Source: an uncultured Selenomonadaceae bacterium (GTDB lineage: Bacteria; Bacillota; Negativicutes; Selenomonadales; Selenomonadaceae). From it: a DNA stretch of 7,683 bases. A program made the position numbers and the translations under genes. Location: positions 1 through 7,683 of the forward strand of contig CAJOFG010000042.1 in assembly GCA_905233965.1 (NCBI GenBank). Direction: 5' to 3'. The notes beneath the pieces are model-generated. The model ran no database searches. It had not been told where the DNA came from and worked only from the letters and a program-made list of their open reading frames with translations. Below are positions 1-7,683 of this stretch, in pieces (position 1 is the stretch's first letter; every line of letters begins with the position of its first letter).

Positions 1-1
1 A

Positions 2-1258
2 CTTTTGCACGTCGGACACGGACGCGGCGCGGCGGCAGGTTCGGCAATCGTAAATATTTTGCGCGCGGCAGGTTACGACGTCGAAAGTGAATATTACATC
101 AACGACGCCGGAAATCAAATGGAAAATTTGGCGAAGTCGGTCAACGCCCGGTATCTTGAACTTCTCGGCAAGGAAACGGAATTTCCGGAAAACGGTTATC
201 ACGGCGCGGACATTATCGACACAACGAAAAAAATTATCGAACGCGACGGCGACAAATATTTAAACCTTCCGGAAGATGAGCGGCTGAAAATTTTGCAAGA
301 CCTCGCCTACGCCGACAAACTTGCCGAACTCAAAAAAGATTTGTCCGACTTCCGCGTTGAATTTGATTCATGGTTCAGCGAAAGCACTTTGCACCCGGAC
401 AAAGTCAATGCGGCGATAAAAATTCTGCGCGACAAAAACGAAATTTACGAGGAAGGCGGCGCACTCTGGCTTGACTCCGAAAAATACGGCGATGACAAAA
501 ATCGCGTCGTCGTTCGCGAAAACGGAGTGCCGACTTACCTTGCCGCCGATATTGCCTACCACAAAAATAAATTCGACAGGAATTTCGGCACGATGATAAA
601 TTTGTGGGGCGCGGATCATCACGGTTACATTTGCCGGGTCAAGGCGGCGATGACGGCTCTCGGTTACGACGCGGACAAATTGAAAATTATTCTCCTGCAA
701 ATGGTCGCGCTTTATCGCGGCGGCGAACTCGTCAAAATGTCCAAGCGAACCGGCGAAAGTATCACCTTGCGCGAATTGATGGAGGAAGTCGGCACGGACG
801 CGGCAAGATATTTTTTCCTGATGCGTTCGGCTGACAGTCAGCTTGATTTCGATTTGGATTTGGCGAAAAAGCAAAGCTCGGAAAATCCGGTTTATTACAT
901 TCAATACGCGCACGCCAGAATTTGCAGTATCTTCCGGCAAGTTGAGGAAGTCGGTTTGAATCTCGACGGGGAAATAAATTTCAATTTGCTGACGACCGAA
1001 TCCGAAATTGATTTGATTGACAAAATTTTTGAATACCCGGACGAAATTGAAAAGGCGGCGAAAGAATTTGCACCGCAGAGAATTTCCCGGTACGCTTATG
1101 ACTTGGCGGCACTGTTTCACGGATTTTATCGCGACTGCAGAATTTTGGGTGTCGAACCGGAATTGGCGAAAGCCCGGCTCGCACTCGTCAAAGTCACGGC
1201 GCACACAATCAAACACGCTTTGAGTTTGTTGGGCGTTTCCGCGCCGACTTCGATGTGA
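2..1258 (+). CDS. argS: Arginyl-tRNA synthetase (class Ia), 5'-truncated by window edge
   Basis: Charges tRNA-Arg with arginine using ATP in the cytoplasm. The frame is open from the first bases, so the true start lies left of the window. ArgRS is usually 550-580 residues and about 418 are visible, so the N-terminal tRNA-contacting domain and the beginning of the catalytic domain are missing. The visible part opens with the class I HIGH signature, here HVGHGRG (nt 8-28). It continues through the Rossmann fold (YYINDAGNQ, WGADHHGYICR) to the KMSKR loop with following TG (nt 734-754). From about nt 890 (NPVYYIQYAHAR) to the end is the helical DALR anticodon-binding domain, ending in a TGA stop. 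The TTG at nt 5 is an internal Leu codon of the HIGH region, not a start. It is the first visible gene of the + strand unit, and the next gene's Shine-Dalgarno overlaps its stop. Confidence 0.97.
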   Translation, partial: LLHVGHGRGAAAGSAIVNILRAAGYDVESEYYINDAGNQMENLAKSVNARYLELLGKETEFPENGYHGADIIDTTKKIIERDGDKYLNLPEDERLKILQDLAYADKLAELKKDLSDFRVEFDSWFSESTLHPDKVNAAIKILRDKNEIYEEGGALWLDSEKYGDDKNRVVVRENGVPTYLAADIAYHKNKFDRNFGTMINLWGADHHGYICRVKAAMTALGYDADKLKIILLQMVALYRGGELVKMSKRTGESITLRELMEEVGTDAARYFFLMRSADSQLDFDLDLAKKQSSENPVYYIQYAHARICSIFRQVEEVGLNLDGEINFNLLTTESEIDLIDKIFEYPDEIEKAAKEFAPQRISRYAYDLAALFHGFYRDCRILGVEPELAKARLALVKVTAHTIKHALSLLGVSAPTSM

Positions 1259-1271
1259 GGGGAATTTTGAA

Positions 1272-1955
1272 ATGAAAATTTTTTTGTCACTGATTTTATT
1301 GCTCGGCTTGTGTGCGTTCATTCCGAATCGTGCCTTCGCGCAAACGCCGACACCGGATTGGATTAAAAAAATTCCCGACGTTCAAAATGCAAATCAGGTT
1401 GTCGTCGTCGCCGGACTCGGAGGAACAACCGCGTGGATTTCCATGCACGAAAAAAATTCCGCCGGCGAATTTGAACAGATTATGACGACACCCGGATTTA
1501 TCGGCAAAAACGGTCTCGGCAAAGAAAAGGAAGGTGACAATAAAACTCCGGTCGGCGTGTTCCGGTTCGACAAAGCTTTCGGAATAAAACCGGATCCGGG
1601 TTGTGCGATTCCCTACGTAAAAGTTACGGAAAATCTTTACTGGTCGGGCGACGCGAATTACAAATACAATCGGCTCGTCGATATTCGCGATTATCCCGAA
1701 CTTGACAAACCGAACAGCGAACATCTCATCGACTTCAACCCGCATTACAATTACGCGCTGAATATAAGTTACAACAGCGCGTGTATCGCCGGGAAAGGTT
1801 CGGCAATTTTCATGCACTGCTTCGGACCGGCGAAACCTTGGACGGGCGGTTGCGTCGCTTTGCCGGAAGAAAAAATGTTGTTCGTCATGAAACACGTTAA
1901 ACCCGGTTGCGTCGTTATAATCGACTCCCTCGAAAATCTCGGCGGCTCGATTTAA
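1272..1955 (+). CDS. Secreted L,D-transpeptidase-like (YkuD-type) protein, copy 1
   Basis: Probable peptidoglycan L,D-transpeptidase, or a related cysteine hydrolase, acting outside the membrane; 227 residues. An N-terminal signal peptide (about 1-23, hydrophobic LSLILLLGLCAF, ending AFA before QTP) predicts export, and no lipobox is seen. The YkuD-like domain follows: GDNKTPVGVF at 88-97, SAIFMH with the presumed catalytic His182, and TGGCVALP with the presumed nucleophile Cys194. The usual SHGCxR signature is altered: His before Gly is Gly and Arg after Cys is absent, as I recall for the COG3786-type branch. The ATG start is preceded by AGGGG at 1258-1262 overlapping the argS stop, nine bases upstream. 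It lies 13 nt after argS and 24 nt before its paralogue, so co-transcription is likely. Family assignment is firm; substrate and whether it cross-links or trims peptidoglycan are not known from sequence. Confidence 0.88.
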   Translation: MKIFLSLILLLGLCAFIPNRAFAQTPTPDWIKKIPDVQNANQVVVVAGLGGTTAWISMHEKNSAGEFEQIMTTPGFIGKNGLGKEKEGDNKTPVGVFRFDKAFGIKPDPGCAIPYVKVTENLYWSGDANYKYNRLVDIRDYPELDKPNSEHLIDFNPHYNYALNISYNSACIAGKGSAIFMHCFGPAKPWTGGCVALPEEKMLFVMKHVKPGCVVIIDSLENLGGSI

Positions 1956-1957
1956 AT

Positions 1958-1973
1958 TTTCAACGGAGGAAAA
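1958..1973 (+). repeat. 16-nt direct repeat carrying the ribosome binding site, copy 1
   Basis: The 16-mer TTTCAACGGAGGAAAA lies between the two transpeptidase genes and supplies the Shine-Dalgarno GGAGG (1965-1969) of the second. An identical 16-mer occurs at 2666-2681. Most likely it is a by-product of the tandem gene duplication. Confidence 0.8.
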
Positions 1974-1979
1974 GTTGAA

Positions 1980-2660
1980 GTGAAAAATTTTTTGTTGCCG
2001 GTTTTGTTGCTCGGTCTGCTGTTACTCATTCCCGATAAAATTTTCGCGCAAACGCCGGCACCGGATTGGATTCAAAGACTTCCCGCCGTGCAAAGTGAAA
2101 ATCAAGTCATCGTTGTCGCCGGCACCGGAGGAACACGCGCAACCGTTTCCATGCACGAAAGAAATTCTGCCGGCGAATGGATACAAATTTTGTCAACGCC
2201 GGGATATATCGGCAGCAACGGCTTGGGCAAAGTCAGAGCCGGCGATCATAAAACTCCGGTCGGTGTGTTTCGTATCGACAAGGCACTGGGAATAAATCCG
2301 AATCCCGGTTGCGCGATACCTTACGCAAGAATTACCGAAAATCTTTACTGGTCGGGCGATTGGAATTACAAATACAATCAACTCGTCGATATTCGCGAAT
2401 ATCCCGGACTTGACAGAGTGAACAGCGAACATCTTATCGACTATCAACCTTTTTACCGTTACGTTTTGAACATGGGTTACAACAGCGAATGTATTCCCGG
2501 AAAAGGTTCCGCGCTCTTCATGCACTGCTCGAAACCGGGCAGACCTTTTACCGGCGGTTGCGTCGCCGTACCGGAGGACAAAATGCTTTTCGTCATGCGA
2601 CACGTCAAACCCGATTGCATGATTATAATCGACTCGATTGAAAATCTCGGAGGTTATTAA
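1980..2660 (+). CDS. Secreted L,D-transpeptidase-like (YkuD-type) protein, copy 2
   Basis: Tandem paralogue of the preceding gene; 226 residues. The two proteins align without gaps until the last residues, with about 157 of 225 positions identical by hand count. Signal peptide about 1-23 (LLPVLLLGLLLLIP, AQ junction after IFA), then GDHKTPVGVF (88-97), SALFMH with His182, and TGGCVAVP with Cys194, so all presumed catalytic residues are kept and this copy looks functional. Differences concentrate on the surface: residues 154-170, and FGPAKPW versus SKPGRPF between the catalytic His and Cys, the latter possibly altering substrate choice. The start is GTG with GGAGG at 1965-1969 ten bases upstream; a TTG five bases before it runs at once into a stop and is not usable. 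It lies 26 nt before rpoE. The same family uncertainties apply as for copy 1. Confidence 0.88.
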   Translation: MKNFLLPVLLLGLLLLIPDKIFAQTPAPDWIQRLPAVQSENQVIVVAGTGGTRATVSMHERNSAGEWIQILSTPGYIGSNGLGKVRAGDHKTPVGVFRIDKALGINPNPGCAIPYARITENLYWSGDWNYKYNQLVDIREYPGLDRVNSEHLIDYQPFYRYVLNMGYNSECIPGKGSALFMHCSKPGRPFTGGCVAVPEDKMLFVMRHVKPDCMIIIDSIENLGGY

Positions 2661-2665
2661 CAATC

Positions 2666-2681
2666 TTTCAACGGAGGAAAA
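2666..2681 (+). repeat. 16-nt direct repeat carrying the ribosome binding site, copy 2
   Basis: Identical to 1958-1973 and lying at the same place relative to the upstream transpeptidase gene. Here it supplies GGAGG (2673-2677) nine bases before the ATG of rpoE. No copy precedes the first transpeptidase gene, so the block travels with the 3' end of the duplicated unit. Confidence 0.8.
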
Positions 2682-2686
2682 AATAA

Positions 2687-5287
<2,601 letters not shown>

Positions 5288-5294
5288 AATTTTT

Positions 5295-5300
5295 CTCCTC
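5295..5300 (-). promoter_or_regulatory. Shine-Dalgarno of trmK, pointing to a TTG start
   Basis: On the - strand this reads GAGGAG, seven bases before TTG at 5285-5287. It overlaps the alternative GTG codon at 5300-5302, which it could not serve. Confidence 0.65.
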
Positions 5301-5310
5301 ACTTCATCGC

Positions 5311-6081
5311 CTAAATCGCAAAAATAAAAGTTGTCAAAACAATCATTTCACAAATCAATTCGACGGCACCGTAAATGTCACCGGTCACGCCGCCGATTTT
5401 TTTTGTCGCAAATTTTCCGAAATGCCGGGCAAAAATCCACGCCGGGAAAATCGAAATAAGCGCAAAGACTCCGGCTTTAACGTCGAAAAAAAATATCGGC
5501 GTCAAAAGCAAAACAGTTTCGACGAAGGCAAGCGCAAAAGTTTTTTTCGTCGTGTACTTCGCGAAGGCTTTTCCGGTTCCGCTCTCCCTTGCGTAAGGAA
5601 AAAATCCTATGACGAAAACCATCATCAGCCGACCGATTATCGGAGCGGAATAAATCGCCGCGCAAGTCAGCCAAAAAGATCGCGCGGCAAGTTCGATAAT
5701 TGCGGCGATGCTCAACGCGGAAATTGAAATCAAACTCAACACGCCGAAACTTCCGGAGCGGCTGTCTTTCATAATCTCCAAAATTTTTTCCTTCTCACGC
5801 CCGGAAAATAATCCGTCGCAAGTATCGGACAGCCCGTCGAAGTGAATCCCGCCGGTTAAAATCGCCGTCAAAAAAAATGCCAGCGCGCCGGTGAAAATCG
5901 GAAAATATCCGTGCGTCAAAGATGAAAATCCGCCGACGGCAAGCGCGGAAAAAATTCCGACGACCGCACCGACCGCCGGAAAAAATTTGACGGAGCGACC
6001 GAAATTTTCCTCCGTCCAAACCGTCTGCTTTGAAATTGATATGCGGGTTAAAAATTGCAACCCGATTAAAAAACTTTTCAT
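5311..6081 (-). CDS. cobS: Adenosylcobinamide-GDP ribazoletransferase (cobalamin synthase)
   Basis: Integral membrane enzyme that joins adenosylcobinamide-GDP to alpha-ribazole (or its phosphate), the lower-ligand attachment step of cobamide synthesis. It has 256 residues, normal for the family. Signatures in order are LQFLTRI (8-14), FFPAVGAVVG (33-42), the acidic active-site stretch GGIHFDGLSDTCDG (77-90; His80, Asp82, Asp86, Asp89), KDSRSGSFG (105-113), and GGVTGDIYGAVE near the C-terminus (230-241). Several hydrophobic segments (about 36-55, 60-76, 113-131, 134-158, 182-215, 241-256) fit a multi-pass protein. The ATG overlaps the TGA of the upstream gene as ATGA, and no Shine-Dalgarno is visible before it, so translation probably depends on coupling. 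No other cobalamin gene is in the window. Confidence 0.97.
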   Translation of the reverse strand: MKSFLIGLQFLTRISISKQTVWTEENFGRSVKFFPAVGAVVGIFSALAVGGFSSLTHGYFPIFTGALAFFLTAILTGGIHFDGLSDTCDGLFSGREKEKILEIMKDSRSGSFGVLSLISISALSIAAIIELAARSFWLTCAAIYSAPIIGRLMMVFVIGFFPYARESGTGKAFAKYTTKKTFALAFVETVLLLTPIFFFDVKAGVFALISIFPAWIFARHFGKFATKKIGGVTGDIYGAVELICEMIVLTTFIFAI

Positions 6082-7265
6082 TTTGATTTTGTAATTTTGT
6101 TCGTACTCGTCAATTTTTCGTCACCCGTGATTTTTCCGGTTTCGTTCATCATGTCTTTTACCAAGTCGGCAACAATCGCGGGGTTGCGATAAATTTTTTT
6201 ACACCAATGCAAAAATTTTTGTCCGATAAGTTTTCCGACGACTTCGCTGACCGTGCTGATTAACATTCTCACCGCAACGATGATTATGATTGAAATTTTA
6301 AATCCCAAAACGGTTATCGCGATACCGCCGAAAACCGGAATCAAAAAAATCATTGCCAACTTTATCGCGAGGAATGAAAATGCAACGCCGATCGCGCCTT
6401 TTCCGAGTCGGAGGAAAAAAGTTGAACGACTTTTTACGAAATTGCGCGTATCTTTGAAAGCGGCTTTCGGGTGTCGAAAAACTTTTACGATAAATATTCC
6501 GGCGCGTTTGCCGTAATATTGAAAAAATTCTCCGATTTTTTGCAGCAACTTGTTAATGTCGGTCGGAATGTTCGTCACCGTCGCCGAAACGGATTGAAAA
6601 CTCAATTCGGTGACAAATCCGCGCATCGAGCCGAGAGCCGAGCCGACAACTCCGGGAACTTTTCCGGCAGAACCGACAATCGAATCCGGGAGCGGAAGTG
6701 CCGGAATGAATGCGGCGACGACGTAAAGAGTTATCGCCAAAATTCTGCCGACAATCATTGCCAAAAAATATTTGGTTATCATAATCGGATTTCTTCGGAA
6801 CGCACGCGGAAACCGTCGGAGTTTCGGCGGCAACTTGTTTACCATAGTCCGGAAAAATCTGTCGCCGGCTCCGGGAAATTGTTCTATGTCAACGTTCGGC
6901 GGAAAATCAAATTCCGATTTGATTTTTTTGTCCTCTTCGTCGAGATGTTTTTCTCCCTCTTGTTCGAGTTGGTGAGTCAGGTTAATCATTCTCCGGAACG
7001 CGTCGGAAATTGCGACTTCTCCGGCTTTTTGTAACTTTTCGCGTTCGGAGTCGAAACTTTGAGTTGCCTGCATCATTTCGGCGAATTGCCGCGACCATTC
7101 TTTTTGTTTTTCGTCCGTGTCGTTTTTTTTCGTCACCTCCATCATTTGATAAAATTGGTGCGCCAACTTTTGTTGTTCGTTGTCCTTGTCGTCCTGTTTG
7201 GTGACGTTTACCATTTGCTGAAATCTTCTTGCAAGTTCTCTTTGTCTGTCTTCGGATTCGCTCAA
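6078..7265 (-). CDS. Unknown membrane protein with 23-residue N-terminal repeats
   Basis: Not recognised; 395 residues from the TTG start chosen here. The first 110 or so are hydrophilic and helical, built of repeats centred on FxxMM/V-x-V/A-T: Phe15, Phe38 and Phe61 with Thr22, Thr45 and Thr68 are exactly 23 residues apart, and a fourth unit has Phe90/Thr97. An acidic linker (DEEDKK, about 111-120) and an Arg/Pro-rich stretch (LPPKLRRFPRAFRRNP, about 145-160) follow. A clear membrane segment lies at about 166-191, and a long hydrophobic block at about 292-337 could be one or two more. The Arg-rich stretch just before the first segment suggests a cytoplasmic repeat domain. There is no signal peptide and no zinc-binding Cys/His cluster of the usual anti-sigma type. 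TTG (7263-7265) is preferred because GGAGG lies eight bases upstream; an in-frame GTG at 7272-7274 abuts the same GGAGG. It has its own promoter, lies downstream of a sigma factor gene, and its TGA overlaps the cobS ATG. Confidence 0.85.
   Translation of the reverse strand: MSESEDRQRELARRFQQMVNVTKQDDKDNEQQKLAHQFYQMMEVTKKNDTDEKQKEWSRQFAEMMQATQSFDSEREKLQKAGEVAISDAFRRMINLTHQLEQEGEKHLDEEDKKIKSEFDFPPNVDIEQFPGAGDRFFRTMVNKLPPKLRRFPRAFRRNPIMITKYFLAMIVGRILAITLYVVAAFIPALPLPDSIVGSAGKVPGVVGSALGSMRGFVTELSFQSVSATVTNIPTDINKLLQKIGEFFQYYGKRAGIFIVKVFRHPKAAFKDTRNFVKSRSTFFLRLGKGAIGVAFSFLAIKLAMIFLIPVFGGIAITVLGFKISIIIIVAVRMLISTVSEVVGKLIGQKFLHWCKKIYRNPAIVADLVKDMMNETGKITGDEKLTSTNKITKSK
6942..7235 (-). repeat. Protein-level tandem repeats (three of 69 bp plus one offset)
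   Basis: Three adjoining 69-bp units at 7167-7235, 7098-7166 and 7029-7097 encode L/W-A/S-x-x-F-x-x-M-M/V-x-V/A-T followed by a charged tail. A fourth, more divergent unit (6942-7010) comes after a short insert with residues AGEVAIS. The DNA has diverged much more than the pattern, so the repeats are old and conserved as protein, not a recent slippage product. Confidence 0.75.
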
Positions 7266-7273
7266 CGCGTTCA

Positions 7274-7278
7274 CCTCC
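7274..7278 (-). promoter_or_regulatory. Shine-Dalgarno of the repeat membrane protein
   Basis: On the - strand GGAGG, eight bases before TTG (7263-7265). Its last base is also the first base of the in-frame GTG at 7272-7274, so it cannot serve that codon. Confidence 0.7.
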
Positions 7279-7297
7279 CGGAGCGAAAAAATCTTTG

Positions 7298-7330
7298 TGA
7301 CAGTTTAATTTAAATCGTCCGGGACTGTCA
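7298..7330. repeat. 7-bp inverted repeat over the promoter, operator-like
   Basis: TGACAGT (7298-7304) and ACTGTCA (7324-7330) are a perfect inverted pair with 19 bases between, arm centres 26 bp apart. One arm covers most of the -35 hexamer and the other meets the -10 hexamer. The AT palindrome ATTTAAAT (7308-7315) lies between them. The placement fits a dimeric regulator site better than an RNA hairpin, since most of it would lie upstream of the transcript start. Confidence 0.5.
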
Positions 7331-7331
7331 A
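7302..7331 (-). promoter_or_regulatory. Sigma-A-type promoter of the membrane protein-cobS-trmK unit
   Basis: On the - strand a perfect -35 hexamer TTGACA (7326-7331) is followed after 18 bases by TAAACT (7302-7307), a 4-of-6 match to TATAAT; TTAAAC at a 17-base spacing is an alternative. Transcription would begin near 7295 and give a leader of about 30 nt with the Shine-Dalgarno in place. It lies in the gap downstream of the sigma gene, so the operon need not depend on read-through. Confidence 0.6.
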
Positions 7332-7375
7332 TCAATTTAAAAAATTTTCCGGCAAATATTTTCGATAAAAAATCT

Positions 7376-7683
7376 TTAAACTTCCATCGAAAAATTTTTC
7401 AAATATTTTCTCAAATTTTCTTTGGCACGTTTCAATGTCACGCTGACATAATTCGGCGTCATGTCCAAAATTTCCGCAATTTTCGCCGGCTTGTAATTCA
7501 ACCAGTAAACCATTTCGACAATTTTCCTTTCGCGCTCCGACAATTTTTGCAGAGCCGCCCGAATTTTTTCTGCCGTTTCCTTCTGCATTGCCTGCTGTTC
7601 CGGCTCCTCAAAATCCGGCGCGGCGGGATTAAATTCGTCGTCCCACTCTCCCTCAATATCGTCATGATATTTTTTTGACCGCC
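7376..7683 (-). CDS. Sigma-70 family (ECF-like) sigma factor, C-terminal part, cut by window edge
   Basis: The frame stays open to the right edge, giving about 101 residues plus two bases of the C-terminal end; region 2 (core binding and -10 recognition) lies outside. The visible part starts with an acidic linker (KKYHDDIEGEWDDEF, then PDFEEPEQQ). It leads into a region 4 helix-turn-helix that would contact the -35 element: LSERERKIVEMVYWLNY, PAKIAEILDMTPNYVSVTL, then KRAKENLRKYL. This layout of linker plus region 4 fits an ECF or group 4 factor better than a primary sigma. The in-frame ATG at 7586-7588 lies within the linker and is not taken as the start. A LuxR-type helix-turn-helix is possible from region 4 alone, but the preceding linker makes sigma more likely. 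A gap of about 110 nt separates it from the next gene. Confidence 0.82.
   Translation of the reverse strand, partial: RSKKYHDDIEGEWDDEFNPAAPDFEEPEQQAMQKETAEKIRAALQKLSERERKIVEMVYWLNYKPAKIAEILDMTPNYVSVTLKRAKENLRKYLKNFSMEV

Noticed and set aside
368..1321. A 317-codon open frame on the - strand opposite argS
   Set aside because: It mirrors a real gene in the antisense direction, has a composition rich in Phe, Arg and Asn, crosses into the next gene, and shows no motif. Codon bias of the sense gene explains it.
1272..2660. The two transpeptidase genes as a mobile or phage-derived insertion
   Set aside because: Codon use resembles the neighbours, spacing is operon-like, and there are no terminal repeats, integrase or transposase; local duplication is sufficient.
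6471..7034. A 187-codon + strand frame opposite the membrane-protein gene
   Set aside because: The - strand frame has repeats, membrane segments, a promoter and a coupled downstream gene. The + strand frame is an Arg/Asn/Ser-rich shadow.
7332..7375. A terminator between the sigma gene and the downstream promoter
   Set aside because: The stretch is A/T-rich with only imperfect A/T arms and no stable stem, so termination here cannot be supported.

Overview
The window looks like chromosomal DNA from a low-to-mid GC Bacillota. The main reasons are an RNA polymerase delta subunit gene (rpoE) directly before pyrG, the tRNA m1A22 methyltransferase TrmK, strong GGAGG ribosome binding sites and use of GTG/TTG starts. 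A Negativicutes-like host (Selenomonas and relatives) fits the argS/rpoE/pyrG order together with cobalamin synthesis, but this is an inference. No tRNA, rRNA, CRISPR array, insertion sequence or phage gene is visible. Coding density is very high: the longest gap between genes is about 110 bases.

Left half, + strand (1-4637): the 3' two-thirds or more of argS, two tandem secreted L,D-transpeptidase-like paralogues (about 70% identical by hand count), rpoE (delta), and pyrG. Spacings are 13, 24, 26 and -8 nt, so this reads as one transcription unit. It joins translation (ArgRS), cell-wall cross-linking, polymerase accessory function and CTP synthesis. The two transpeptidase genes sit between argS and the rpoE-pyrG pair.

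Right half, - strand (7683-4634): the C-terminal part of a sigma-70/ECF-type sigma factor runs off the right edge. About 110 nt later comes a gene for an unknown membrane protein with 23-residue N-terminal repeats, then cobS (4-nt ATGA overlap) and trmK (short gap). A good sigma-A-type promoter with a 7-bp inverted repeat over its two hexamers precedes the membrane-protein gene, so that gene, cobS and trmK probably form an operon separate from the sigma gene. The two halves converge, and the stop codons of pyrG and trmK share one TTAA.

Most of the window is ordinary housekeeping sequence. The parts worth a second look are the repeat-bearing membrane protein and its palindromic promoter next to a sigma factor, the tandem transpeptidase duplication with its copied ribosome-binding block, and the two starts where the Shine-Dalgarno sequence points to TTG rather than the upstream GTG.
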